Source: Marinobacter sp. HL-58 (GTDB taxonomy: Bacteria > Pseudomonadota > Gammaproteobacteria > Pseudomonadales > Oleiphilaceae). From it: a DNA stretch of 64,000 nucleotides. The position numbers and the translations under genes are program-made. The stretch covers positions 186,001 through 250,000 of the forward strand of contig NZ_LIHP01000010.1 in assembly GCF_001314605.1 (NCBI RefSeq). The letters are read 5' to 3'. Under the pieces are notes generated by a model. That model was given only the letters and a program-made list of their open reading frames with translations, had not been told where the DNA came from and ran no database searches. Shown here piece by piece: positions 7,979-19,539 of this stretch (the stretch's first letter is position 1; each line of letters begins with the position of its first letter).

Positions 7979-9619
7979 TCAGTGGCTGTCGGGCTTGTAA
8001 CCCAGCCGGAAACCGCCCCAGTGTTTGCCATTCACATAAATGGGCACAGACAGATCGTGCATGATTTCCCCGGTGTCCCGGCGATACGTCTGCAACAGCA
8101 TAGCCTGGGTATGGCTGCCACAGCGGGCGCCGGTGCGGTCGTTGAACAGGCGCTTGCTGCGGCTCTTGAGCAGGTCAACGTCCGGGTCACCGGTCGGGGC
8201 ATGGGCAAAGTCCCGGTTATGGGTCGGCACATAGCCGTCGGGCGCTATCGCAATTGCATATACCATCGCCGGATGAGCTGACTTGACGGCTTCCTGCACC
8301 GCAGGCAGTTGCTGGTCGGTAAAGCGGTCGAAACTGCTGGAGTATTTCTGGGGATTGGTATTCGGTATCGGCTCTCTTTTCTTGTCGAAGAGAGCGGCCT
8401 CTGACAACTGGCCGTCACGCACCGCCTGCTCGAAGATCTTGCCAATCCGGTCTGCCCCCTGCCGGGCCTGGTCAAAAAAGGCGCGATGATAACTTTCATC
8501 GCTATTGAGGGCGAAGGCAGCATTGGCCTCTTCCGCAAGCTCCATCAGGGTTGCCGCCTGCTGGGCCAGGGAAGCGACACTGGAGTCACTCTCCGTGATC
8601 TGGTCGCGAACCGTTTCTATAGCGCCAGACACCTGCTGCAGGCTCTGTTCGTTGTTCTGGTCAATCTCGGCGATTCGGGCCACTTGCTGCTGGACCCGGT
8701 CCGATTGATCGCGTATCTGGTCCAGACGCTCACCAACACTCTCAACCGATTCCAGGCCGGCCTCGACGCTTTTGGCAAGATCCTCAATTCTTGAAACGAT
8801 CAGTGACGTATCAGACCTTATTTCCTGAAGCGTTTCGGCAACTTCACCGGTTGCCTGCGCGGTCCGGCCGGCCAGTTGTCTGACCTCATCAGCAACCACT
8901 GCAAACCCGCGACCCTGGTCACCTGCACGGGCAGCTTCTATGGCCGCGTTCAGGGCCAGCAGATTGGTTTGCTCGGCAATACCCTGGATGGTGGTGGTCA
9001 CCCCCTGGATCTTGTTGGACTTCTCATTCAGTTCCTGGATCAGCCTCAGGTTCTCACTGGACTGCTCGTGCACGGCCCGCACGCTGGCAATTGCGGAGGT
9101 CAGCGCCTCACGTCCTTCCGTACTTACCTGACGATTCTGCAGGGCCATGGTGGCGGCATCGGTGGCCTGCTGGGCGGATTCACGGACACTTTCCGTAATC
9201 TGCCCGGCATAATCCGCCATCTGCGCGGTTTCAGTGACCTGGCGATCCAGACGAATCTTCAACTGGTCGGCGGCATAAGATACCTGAGCGGCGGAAATGG
9301 CACTCTTGTCGGCACTGCCCGACAGAGCCTCGATCAGAGCGCGCCCGGCTTTAGCCTCGGCAAGAAGGCCCGCACACTGTTTGCCCAAAGGGCTGTCATC
9401 AGACAACTCACCGGCATTGAGCTGTTTCACCGAACGCTCTACCGGTTCCAACACCCGCAGAACCAGATAAGCAGTTGCGATGACCAACCCGAGAACCAGG
9501 CCCGCCAGCACAGACGACGCATCCAGCCCAGTCAACGGCGCCACCAGAACGGCCACGATGGCTGCAATAACCGCGACCGACACCCCCACAAATACAACAG
9601 GTCGACTGAGAAACCCCAT
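7979..9619 (-). CDS. Methyl-accepting chemotaxis protein with a C-terminal sensor domain
   Basis: 546 residues. Two adjacent hydrophobic segments (about 8-30 and 36-55) form a membrane hairpin with almost no external domain, so the rest is cytoplasmic. The signalling domain has the kinase-contacting tip with [15 protein letters not shown] and [12 protein letters not shown]. After it, from about residue 400, comes a Cache/PAS-like domain ([20 protein letters not shown], later [15 protein letters not shown]). The sensor thus follows the signalling module, the reverse of the usual order. The ATG at 9619 has a GAGGTGG site; the frame extends to 9670 without one. The ligand is unknown and must be intracellular or membrane-derived. 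Confidence 0.9.
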   Translation of the reverse strand: MGFLSRPVVFVGVSVAVIAAIVAVLVAPLTGLDASSVLAGLVLGLVIATAYLVLRVLEPVERSVKQLNAGELSDDSPLGKQCAGLLAEAKAGRALIEALSGSADKSAISAAQVSYAADQLKIRLDRQVTETAQMADYAGQITESVRESAQQATDAATMALQNRQVSTEGREALTSAIASVRAVHEQSSENLRLIQELNEKSNKIQGVTTTIQGIAEQTNLLALNAAIEAARAGDQGRGFAVVADEVRQLAGRTAQATGEVAETLQEIRSDTSLIVSRIEDLAKSVEAGLESVESVGERLDQIRDQSDRVQQQVARIAEIDQNNEQSLQQVSGAIETVRDQITESDSSVASLAQQAATLMELAEEANAAFALNSDESYHRAFFDQARQGADRIGKIFEQAVRDGQLSEAALFDKKREPIPNTNPQKYSSSFDRFTDQQLPAVQEAVKSAHPAMVYAIAIAPDGYVPTHNRDFAHAPTGDPDVDLLKSRSKRLFNDRTGARCGSHTQAMLLQTYRRDTGEIMHDLSVPIYVNGKHWGGFRLGYKPDSH

Positions 9620-9624
9620 AGCCA

Positions 9625-9643
9625 CCTCTTTATTATCATTATT
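9625..9643 (-). promoter_or_regulatory. Weak Fur-box-like sequence at the chemoreceptor start
   Basis: On the minus strand AATAATGATAATAAAGAGG shares an 11-base run (ATAATGATAAT) and about 13 of 19 positions with the Fur consensus. It overlaps the ribosome-binding region of the chemoreceptor gene. AT-rich leaders produce such matches by chance. Confidence 0.25.
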
Positions 9644-9759
9644 CGTGAATACATCTTTATTGAATATCACTCGAGAGAGTAATGAATTGATCTGTATTAA
9701 TAACTGCTACTTTAGTTGATCACTGATTGTTTTTCGGCAGGTTGCTACAAATCTGAAAC

Positions 9760-9807
9760 AAAAAAACGCAACCCGCAGCCTCCCAGGCGGAGGACTCCGG
9801 ATTGCGT
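9760..9807 (-). terminator. Rho-independent terminator after the PhoX-like gene
   Basis: Read on the minus strand, ACGCAATCC pairs with GGGTTGCGT around an inner GC-rich stem, and a run of seven T follows. It sits 29 bases beyond the stop of the phosphatase gene. Confidence 0.8.
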
Positions 9808-9835
9808 GGCAGGTCAGCCTGGCTTTCCCGGGCTG

Positions 9836-11866
9836 TCAGGCGCCGATAACGCCCCCGTCGTCGCGGGTGACAATGACTGTCGCATCACGGGGACGATCCT
9901 CGGAGGGGTCTGGCCAGTTCCCCCGGGGATGCTGGATATTCACAAACATGGTTTTTACATCTGGCGTAGTCACAACACCTGTCACTTCGCAATTCCGGGG
10001 CCCGACAAAGAACCGCTTGATTTCACGGGTGACCGGGTTGGCGGCCAGCATCATGTTGTTCTGGTACGGTGGTGCCCAGCTACCATCAGTCTGAATCCAG
10101 AGGCGTCCGTTGTAGTCAAACCAGAGGCCGTCCGGGCTGTTGAAGATATTGGTATCGTCCAGCGTGACGGCCGCTTCTCCGTCAACGACGGTTTCTGTCC
10201 CCTGCTCGCCGGCGAATACGAATATGTCCCACTCGAAACTGGTCGCTGCATGGTCACCTCCGGCTTCCGCCCAGCGAATGATATGGCCGGTGGCATTTTC
10301 AACGATCGGGTTGGCGGCATTTACATCGTCATAGCCTTCCTTGCCACGATTACTGTTATTGGTCAGCGTAAAGTAGACATCGCCGGTTTTCGGATCAACA
10401 GCACCCCACTCCGGGCGATCCATCGTGGTAGCACCGGCAATATCGGCGGCCAGGCGGGTATTTACCAGAACGTCGGCCTGGTTCTCGAATCCGTCAAACC
10501 GGATTTCGCCCACCATGGTGCCCTCAGCTGCGGCAACCTTGCCAGCAAAGTCTGCATTCTCCAGATCCAGTGCCAGCCAGTCACCCGAACCGTCGTCGTT
10601 GAAGCGGGCCACATACAGCGTACCCTCATCCAACAGATAGCCACCGGCCGTTGCGGCATTGTAGGGCCTGGAAGATACAAATTTATAAATGTACTCAAAG
10701 CGAGCATCATCACCGGAGTAGCACACCACCGGTTCACCTTCTCGGGCAGGCGCAAAGATGACACCCTCATGGCCGAAACGCCCCAGAGCAGTCCGCTTCT
10801 GAGGCTTGCTCTCGGGAGTGAAAGGATCTATCTCAACCATATAGCCATAGGTATTCGCTTCGTTCCGATAATCATCGGTTGCAGAAGCACCAATGGTTGA
10901 AACGTTGAAGCGCATGTATTCGTCGGCGTCTGTATCAGCCAGCTCCCAGTCATAGCGAGAGCTGTCAGTTACTCCATGGCGCACGTATTCACGGGGGCGC
11001 TCGGTATCGGAAGTTGCAAAGTAACCATGCCAGTTCTCCTCTGCCGCCAGGTAGGTGCCCCATGGTGTCGGGCCCATCGCACAATTATTCAGGGTACCGC
11101 GGGTTTCGGTACCACTCGGACTGAAAGCAGTCGCCAGCTTGCTATAGCCACGCACCGGACCACGAATATCCATTTCGGTATTACCAGTGATTCGTCGGTT
11201 GAACGGACTTCGAGACACAATATCCCATGTTCCGTCGGTGGCACGCCTGATGTGAATCACGGAAACACCGTGCGCGGCGATTTCCTTACGGACTTCGTCT
11301 ACCGGCCGAACACCATCGTTATCAGCGGGTTTCGTCGGGCCATTGGCATGCAATGCGCTCTGGTTGATGTACTCATGGTTCATCACAAGCAGGCCTTCCG
11401 TGGAGCTGTTGCCCCCGGTTTTCTGGTCAATCGGGAAAAAGTGCACACCATCATGATGCATGCCAACCTGGCTTTCCTGATCAGCGCCGGTGTTAGTACC
11501 GTCAGACCGGTATTCCGGATGATTTCCGGTGATGGGAGTTCCCCAGGGGACGAAGCTTCGGGCCGAATAACCTTCCGGAACCACAACACGGTTTTCGTTG
11601 GAAACCGCAACCGGCTTGAATCCGAGCTCCGTACCCGACTGGGCCCCGCCGCCCGTTCTGCTGTCATCGCTATCATCAGTGAAGGAACAGCCAGCAATAC
11701 CCATCCCCATGACGCTGGCCAGGGCTGCACCAACACTTCCTTTCATCAGCGTGCGTCGCTGCATCCGTGCCTGCAGCACATGGGCAAAGGAAGCGTTGCC
11801 AGAGTGGTTTACAACCGGTTCGTAATTGGGATCCAGATAGTTCGGATCCAGATCATGCTTGGCCAT
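9836..11866 (-). CDS. phoX: PhoX-family alkaline phosphatase (DUF839), Tat-exported
   Basis: 676 residues. PhoX enzymes are periplasmic or secreted monomeric phosphatases using Ca and Fe, releasing phosphate from organic phosphomonoesters. The N-terminus has a long polar leader, a twin-arginine motif (QRRTLMKG, about 36-43), a hydrophobic core and GIAGC, which may make it a Tat lipoprotein. Family landmarks follow: WGTPITGNHPEY, LVMNHEY, a region with NNCAMGPTPWGTYLAAEENW, and a C-terminal beta-propeller ending in NPVTREIKRFFVGPRNCEVTG. Length and motifs are normal for the family. A clear Pho box was not found upstream. It is followed by its own terminator. Confidence 0.9.
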   Translation of the reverse strand: MAKHDLDPNYLDPNYEPVVNHSGNASFAHVLQARMQRRTLMKGSVGAALASVMGMGIAGCSFTDDSDDSRTGGGAQSGTELGFKPVAVSNENRVVVPEGYSARSFVPWGTPITGNHPEYRSDGTNTGADQESQVGMHHDGVHFFPIDQKTGGNSSTEGLLVMNHEYINQSALHANGPTKPADNDGVRPVDEVRKEIAAHGVSVIHIRRATDGTWDIVSRSPFNRRITGNTEMDIRGPVRGYSKLATAFSPSGTETRGTLNNCAMGPTPWGTYLAAEENWHGYFATSDTERPREYVRHGVTDSSRYDWELADTDADEYMRFNVSTIGASATDDYRNEANTYGYMVEIDPFTPESKPQKRTALGRFGHEGVIFAPAREGEPVVCYSGDDARFEYIYKFVSSRPYNAATAGGYLLDEGTLYVARFNDDGSGDWLALDLENADFAGKVAAAEGTMVGEIRFDGFENQADVLVNTRLAADIAGATTMDRPEWGAVDPKTGDVYFTLTNNSNRGKEGYDDVNAANPIVENATGHIIRWAEAGGDHAATSFEWDIFVFAGEQGTETVVDGEAAVTLDDTNIFNSPDGLWFDYNGRLWIQTDGSWAPPYQNNMMLAANPVTREIKRFFVGPRNCEVTGVVTTPDVKTMFVNIQHPRGNWPDPSEDRPRDATVIVTRDDGGVIGA

Positions 11867-11982
11867 GGTCCTGTCTCTCTCGGGTAGTTGATGGGTATAT
11901 CCGAGAGCTTATTGTCGGTGGCATGAGTGACAGGATGCGGACATTCAGGAGGCAGTTTCTTTAAGCTTTCTTTACAAACAAT

Positions 11983-12015
11983 AAAAAAGCCCGCTCCCCA
12001 AGGGGCAGGCTCTTT
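11983..12015 (-). terminator. Rho-independent terminator after the acidic lipoprotein gene
   Basis: On the minus strand AAAGAGCCTGCCCC-TT-GGGGAGCGGGC forms an imperfect GC-rich hairpin, followed by six T. It begins about 40 bases after the stop at 12056. Confidence 0.75.
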
Positions 12016-12055
12016 ATATTCGGCCAGATGCGGCTTTGAAAGCAGCCGGGTGACC

Positions 12056-12358
12056 TTACTGCATGGAGTCGCCCGCCTCTTCGGCAGCTTCCCCGGTTTC
12101 TTCACCGGCTTCTTCCAATGCTTCGCCGGTTTCCTCGCCAGCATCTTCAGCCGCATCCTTGGTTTCATCCCAGGCGCTGTCATTCTGGCCGGTGGCGTCC
12201 TCATAGGTTTCCTCGGCCGCATCGCCAGCATCGTCCGCCATGTCTTCGACGTTATCACCGGCTTCCTCGAGATCTGCACCTTCGTTGTCGTCCTGACTAC
12301 AAGCAGCGAGGCCCAGCGTCATCAGCAATGCCAGTGCGCTCAGTGTCAACTTGTTCAT
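12056..12358 (-). CDS. Acidic repeat lipoprotein, unknown function
   Basis: 100 residues with a lipoprotein signal (lipobox LAAC near residue 20) and a mature part made almost only of Asp, Glu, Ala and Gly. The C-terminal half repeats an EEAGEETGEA-type unit of 10-11 residues, predicting a charged amphipathic helix or disordered rod resembling LEA-like proteins. The ATG at 12358 is placed 8 bases after AGGG; another ATG two codons upstream is too close to it. It should be anchored in the outer or inner membrane, facing the periplasm. Function unknown. Confidence 0.75.
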   Translation of the reverse strand: MNKLTLSALALLMTLGLAACSQDDNEGADLEEAGDNVEDMADDAGDAAEETYEDATGQNDSAWDETKDAAEDAGEETGEALEEAGEETGEAAEEAGDSMQ

Positions 12359-12491
12359 ATCCATGTCCCTTTGTTGGCGTGTGAAACAACAGCGGGAAGT
12401 CTACGGCCATGGCCAAGCCGGCACAATTACCTTCTGATTACGTTTTTGTTAGCGATGACAATAAGTTAGGAAAAGCAATAACCTGAGAGAA

Positions 12492-12752
12492 TCAATTCGT
12501 AGAAGCCACCGCCGTACCATCGAGCGTCAGAACATGGTCCAGCCTGACCATGTGTCCGCGACCCAGGAAAACGAACTCCTGACCCGCCCGGCTGAACAGA
12601 TCACGGATGATGTCGTGGGTGGTCTGGATCTGGCCGGCGTCGTCACGATAGACAATTTCCGCAAGCCGGGCAGACGTCAGGTATTCCCGGAGCATACGGT
12701 GAATTTCACACCGTACCGGCTGGTAGGCATTAGAGGCGTTTCCCGACGTCAT
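12492..12752 (-). CDS. Small protein resembling Rho-binding antiterminator Rof/YaeO
   Basis: 86 residues. The order YQPVRCEIHRML, then a beta-rich stretch (LAEIVYRDDAGQI), then EFVFLGRGHMVRLDHVLTLDG follows the layout of Rof/YaeO proteins, which fold as small beta barrels and bind the Rho termination factor. Similarity is in pattern only and the middle helix differs, so this is a tentative call. The ATG at 12752 follows AGGGAAAG; the frame reaches 12833 but the extra part overlaps a terminator hairpin. It lies downstream of the acyl-CoA dehydrogenase gene, same strand, beyond that terminator. Confidence 0.55.
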   Translation of the reverse strand: MTSGNASNAYQPVRCEIHRMLREYLTSARLAEIVYRDDAGQIQTTHDIIRDLFSRAGQEFVFLGRGHMVRLDHVLTLDGTAVASTN

Positions 12753-12788
12753 GGCAGACTTTCCCTGTGGATAAGGACAACACGGAAA

Positions 12789-12828
12789 ATGCCCCGGCGG
12801 CGCCAATTTCAGCGGGGAACCGGGGCAT
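12789..12828 (-). terminator. Rho-independent terminator after the acyl-CoA dehydrogenase gene
   Basis: ATGCCCCGG and CCGGGGCAT form a perfect 9-bp stem with a 22-base GC-rich loop region. On the minus strand it is followed by TTTCC. It lies 40 bases beyond the stop at 12868. Confidence 0.7.
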
Positions 12829-12867
12829 GCCATACAGTCTGGTTCAGATTGGGTCAGTCTGCCAGTA

Positions 12868-14670
12868 TCAGAACCACTCCGGCTTCATATTCATACAGGT
12901 GTCGTCCTGATTCCTCAGCAGTACCAGATCCTGGGCCACCGTGGGCAACTCCCAGTGGAAAAAGTACTGGGCAGCCTGCAGTTTGCCCTGGTAGAAGCTG
13001 CGCTCGTCATCACTGTTGGCCGAGCCCAGTGACTTGGCGGCCGCATTGGCCTGACGCAGCCACATCCAGGACACGATGATGTGACCGAACAGGTGCAGAT
13101 AGCATGAGGCATTGGCCAGAACCCGGTCGGGATCTTCCGACATCAGGGACTTGCCCAGGCTCTGGGTCACTTTCACCGCCTGCTGCAGGGTTTCACTCAG
13201 GGACAGGGCCCACTGCTGGCAGCGCTCGGTGGTGGCGGCTTCCAGGTCCACCTGCATTTCCTGCATCAGTAATTGCAGGCCATGGCTCTGGTCCTGCCAG
13301 ATTTTGCGCCCCAGCAGGTCCAGTGCCTGAATGCCATTGGTACCTTCGTGGATGGGGTTGAGCCGGTTATCCCGCCAGCATTGTTCCACCGGGTATTCCC
13401 GCGTGTAACCGGCGCCACCATAAACCTGGATGGCCAGATCGTTGGCCTTCGGGCCGAACTCCGACGGCCAGGCCTTGATGACCGGGGTCAGCAGGTCCAG
13501 TAATTTTCCGGCTTCCAGCCGCTTCTGCTCGTCCGGATGGGTGTGTTGGTCGTCCATCAGGCGGGCGCCATACAGGCACAGCGCCAGGCCACCTTCGCTG
13601 TAGGCCTTCTGGGCCAGCAGCATGCGGCGTACGTCCGCGTGCTCGATGATGGGTACCTGGGGTGCTTCCGGGTTCTTTTCCGAGGGCTTGCGGCCCTGCA
13701 GGCGGTTTTTCGCGTACTCCAGGCTGTGCATGTAGCCACGGTAACCGATCACGGCGGCGCCAAAGCCTACGCCTACCCGGGCTTCGTTCATCATCTGGAA
13801 CATGTATTTCAGGCCCTGATGGGGCTCGCCTACCAGGTAGCCATGGCAGGGGGCGTCATCACCAAAACTGAGCGCGGTGGAGGTGGTACCGCGGTAGCCC
13901 AGCTTGTGGATCAGGCCCGCCAGGTTGACGCCGTTGCGCTCCCTGGGGTTGCCGTCTTCATCAACAATGAACTTGGGCACGATGAACAGGGAGATACCCT
14001 TCACGCCAGCCGGTGCGCCCTTTATCTTGGCCAGAACCATGTGAACGATGTTTTCGGTGATGGACTGCTCGCCGCCGGAGATGTAGATCTTGGCGCCCTT
14101 GATCAGGTAATGACCTTCATCCGTCGGTGAAGCGGACGTGCGAATATCTGCCAGGGAGGAGCCGGCATGGGGCTCGGTGAGCGCCATGGTGCCGCTGAAG
14201 CGGCCGCTGAGCATATGGGGCAGGAAAGTGTTTTTCTGCTGGTCGTTGCCGAATACGCGGATCAGGTTGGCGGCGGCGGTGGTCAGGAACGGGTAGCCGG
14301 CGGTGCCCGGGTTGGCGGCGGTGAAGAAGCCGTTGCAGGCGGCCATGACGGATTCCGGTAACTGCATGCCACCCAGCTCGTAATCATAGCGGCCGGCGAT
14401 GAAGCCTGCGTCGGCGTAGGCGTCGAAGGCTTCCTTGACCTGGGGCAGCATTTCCACCTGGCCGTTGACGAATTTTGGCTCGTCCTTGTCGGCGGCGCTG
14501 TTGTGGGTGGCGAATTTGTCCCGGGCGATCTTGTCGGCGGTTTCGATGACGGCGTCGAAGGTGTCGCGGCTGTGTTCGCTGAAGCGCTCGCGCTGGCTGA
14601 GGCTTTCGGTGTCGAGTACTTCGTAGAGTTGGAACGCCAGGTCGCGGCGGTCGATCAGGGTGTCGGTCAT
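12868..14670 (-). CDS. Acyl-CoA dehydrogenase (600-residue class, DmdC/FadE-like)
   Basis: A flavin enzyme that introduces the alpha-beta double bond into acyl-CoA, the first step of beta-oxidation. At 600 residues it belongs to the long class with an additional C-terminal domain, which includes methylmercaptopropionyl-CoA dehydrogenase DmdC. Landmarks: MALTEPHAGSSLADI (FAD/substrate region), VQVYGGAGYTREYPVEQCWRD-type segment near residues 415-435, and the catalytic glutamate in NPIHEGTNGIQALDLLGRK. The ATG at 14670 has AGGAG upstream. The exact acyl chain cannot be assigned from sequence alone. The gene is divergent from the GlxA-type regulator, with the inverted-repeat element between them. 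Confidence 0.92.
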   Translation of the reverse strand: MTDTLIDRRDLAFQLYEVLDTESLSQRERFSEHSRDTFDAVIETADKIARDKFATHNSAADKDEPKFVNGQVEMLPQVKEAFDAYADAGFIAGRYDYELGGMQLPESVMAACNGFFTAANPGTAGYPFLTTAAANLIRVFGNDQQKNTFLPHMLSGRFSGTMALTEPHAGSSLADIRTSASPTDEGHYLIKGAKIYISGGEQSITENIVHMVLAKIKGAPAGVKGISLFIVPKFIVDEDGNPRERNGVNLAGLIHKLGYRGTTSTALSFGDDAPCHGYLVGEPHQGLKYMFQMMNEARVGVGFGAAVIGYRGYMHSLEYAKNRLQGRKPSEKNPEAPQVPIIEHADVRRMLLAQKAYSEGGLALCLYGARLMDDQHTHPDEQKRLEAGKLLDLLTPVIKAWPSEFGPKANDLAIQVYGGAGYTREYPVEQCWRDNRLNPIHEGTNGIQALDLLGRKIWQDQSHGLQLLMQEMQVDLEAATTERCQQWALSLSETLQQAVKVTQSLGKSLMSEDPDRVLANASCYLHLFGHIIVSWMWLRQANAAAKSLGSANSDDERSFYQGKLQAAQYFFHWELPTVAQDLVLLRNQDDTCMNMKPEWF

Positions 14671-14790
14671 GTCTGGTCTCCTGTTTATGGCGTATAGCCT
14701 CTCATACGGTTGTTTTTGTTGGAACCGGCGTTAATGACATAATCATGGCCGATATCGCCATGCTTCGATTCCAGGCGGCCGGGCAATCAC

Positions 14791-14882
14791 GGGGGAAGGT
14801 TGTCCGGGACACGCTGTTAATACGTCCATGTAAGCTTGACGGCAGCATCCCTGCTGCCGACAGTCCCGGACAACCTTCCCCC
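14791..14882. repeat. Inverted-repeat element with conserved core, copy 1
   Basis: The arms GGGGGAAGGTTGTCCGGGAC (14791-14810) and its exact complement (14863-14882) form a perfect 20-bp inverted repeat. Between them are a 28-base core (14811-14838, starting ACGCTGTTAATACGTCC) and a small hairpin CGGCAGC-ATCC-CTGCTGCCG. The same core occurs at 43310-43337 inside unrelated arms. The right arm ends 26 bases before the GlxA-type regulator start, so it may affect that gene's mRNA. Confidence 0.85.
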
Positions 14883-14907
14883 GCAATTACCCTACATCGG
14901 AGCAAGC

Positions 14908-15903
14908 ATGCGAACGGTTTCTGTTATCGGGTTTGATGGGGCGCTTGCTAGCGCGATTACCGGCATTGTTGATCTGTTCCGTCTGGCAGGTGTGACCTGG
15001 GCGCGGATTAATGATTTGCCGCCGGAGCAGGAGTTTACAACCCGGCTTTTGACCCATGGCGGCAGGCCGTGCCGGTGTATTAACGGTATGACCCTGCTTG
15101 CGGACGGCGACTGGCAAGACTACCCTGCCGGCAGTTCTCAGGCGGATCTGGTGATTGTGCCGACCATTGGGGCTCCGATTGCCCGGGTACTGGAAGCCAA
15201 TCCTGGCCTGGTGGAATGGCTCGGTGGGTTTCGTGATGCATCGTCCGGTCAGGTTCGGGTGGCCAGTAACTGTACCGGGGCGTTTCTGCTGGCCGAGGCA
15301 GGTTTGCTGAACGGCCGGCAGGCGACGACTCACTGGGGGTTCAGCAATCAGTTCCGGGAGCGTTTTCCGGCGGTGGATCTGCAGCCCGACAAGTTGATTA
15401 CGGTGGACGGGCATATTGCCTGTGCCGGTGGTGGCATGGCCTGGTGGGATCTGGGGGTTTACCTGGTGGAGCGTTATGCCGGGGCCCAGATGGCGCGGGA
15501 GTTGGCGAAGGCGTTTGTGATTGATGCCGGGCGGACGAGTCAGGCGCCCTATGGGGCGCTTCAGGCCAGGAGGTACCACTCCGATGCGGCGATTCTGAAG
15601 CTGCAGGACTGGCTGGATGCGAACTATACCGAACCGGTGACACTGCAAGGGCTTGCCAGGCTGGCGGGATTGACGGAGCGTTCCCTGATTCGCCGGTTCA
15701 AGGCGGCAACCGGGGATACGCCAACGGGCTACCTGCAGATTCTGCGAATCGAGGCGGCCCGTCAGCACCTGGAGAATTCCCGTCTGGCGGTGGAAGAGGT
15801 GACCCGATTGGTGGGTTATGAGGATGTCAGTTCGTTCAGCCGACTGTTCCGGAAACATACCGGCGTGGCACCGGGGGTTTACCGGGCCCGGTTTGGTCGC
15901 TAG
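14908..15903 (+). CDS. GlxA-type transcriptional regulator (DJ-1/PfpI domain + AraC HTH)
   Basis: 331 residues. The N-terminal half (about 1-190) is a DJ-1/PfpI-like amidotransferase-fold domain, with ASNCTGAFLLAEAGLL around the position of the nucleophile elbow cysteine and ATTHWGF after it. The C-terminal half (about 220-331) is an AraC DNA-binding domain (LARLAGLTERSLIRRFKAATG and EEVTRLVGYEDVSSFSRLFRK). Relatives regulate carnitine, arginine or other nitrogen-compound catabolism. The ATG at 14908 has a CGGAG site. It is divergent from the acyl-CoA dehydrogenase gene, a possible target. Confidence 0.9.
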   Translation: MRTVSVIGFDGALASAITGIVDLFRLAGVTWARINDLPPEQEFTTRLLTHGGRPCRCINGMTLLADGDWQDYPAGSSQADLVIVPTIGAPIARVLEANPGLVEWLGGFRDASSGQVRVASNCTGAFLLAEAGLLNGRQATTHWGFSNQFRERFPAVDLQPDKLITVDGHIACAGGGMAWWDLGVYLVERYAGAQMARELAKAFVIDAGRTSQAPYGALQARRYHSDAAILKLQDWLDANYTEPVTLQGLARLAGLTERSLIRRFKAATGDTPTGYLQILRIEAARQHLENSRLAVEEVTRLVGYEDVSSFSRLFRKHTGVAPGVYRARFGR

Positions 15904-16017
15904 CGCACCGACGCAGCAGATTGGCCCGGGTTATGCTTGGTTATCAATACAAGGCCATGAGCCGGGGCCAAACGTAAAGAATATCGACACAGGTTATTTC
16001 CCGCGGAGGGCAATACC

Positions 16018-16182
16018 ATGACAGCACTACAAAGAAACCAGCAATCCGATCTGCTCAGCCGCCTCTATGACATGAAGCAGAAACAGCTGCTGCAGGCCAG
16101 CCAGCAGGCAGACAGCCTGCGTTACCGGGTACTCTCAGCCGAGGCCGATGCCATCAGCCAGGCCCTGAAAGCCATTCGATAA
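16018..16182 (+). CDS. 54-residue hypothetical helical protein
   Basis: A short ORF with a strong GGAGG site 8 bases before the ATG and a stem-loop directly after the stop. The product (MTALQRNQQSDLLSRLYDMK, then Gln/Ala/Leu-rich, ending LKAIR) should be one or two amphipathic helices, soluble, with no cysteine. The codons are typical of neighbouring genes. No family is recognised. It sits alone between the GlxA-type regulator and fadH. Confidence 0.65.
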   Translation: MTALQRNQQSDLLSRLYDMKQKQLLQASQQADSLRYRVLSAEADAISQALKAIR

Positions 16183-16183
16183 G

Positions 16184-16216
16184 GGCAGTCGGCAACCGTA
16201 ACGGCAACCGACTGCC
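16184..16216 (+). terminator. Stem-loop after the 54-residue ORF
   Basis: GGCAGTCGG pairs perfectly with CCGACTGCC around a 15-base loop, beginning two bases after the stop codon. A strong T run is missing, so it could stabilise the 3' end instead of terminating. Confidence 0.5.
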
Positions 16217-16285
16217 AGCTTTACCAGACTGATCAAGGCGATCACTTTGTGACCAAATTTGTCGCCTCCACCCGTATCGTCACCC

Positions 16286-19256
<2,971 letters not shown>

Positions 19257-19539
19257 CCACCATCAATGTTAGCGTGATAGCCCGGTGGTCTGACCACTCT
19301 GCAAAGCCGTATGAGACGTCTGTCTTTCTCAGAACTCTGAGGGCCTGCAACCTGTCTTGCCTTTAATCAAGGTGTCGGATAGTCTCTCAGGCGTCTGAAT
19401 ACAGGGTAATGATTAACATTCCCTGCGGATCCGCCTCTAGCCCCGGAGCGATCCAGCCAACTTTCACGGGCCTGACTACTGGACTCACGCAAACACGCCT
19501 TCAATACTCACGTAGAAAAAAACCAATAACGAGGTTGCG

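Noticed and set aside
9716..10900. 394-residue ORF on the plus strand
   Set aside because: It is a shadow of the PhoX-like gene; the product has no domain and no ribosome site.
11867..11950. Pho box upstream of the PhoX-like gene
   Set aside because: A CTGTCA-like half site is present, but no second half at correct spacing was found.
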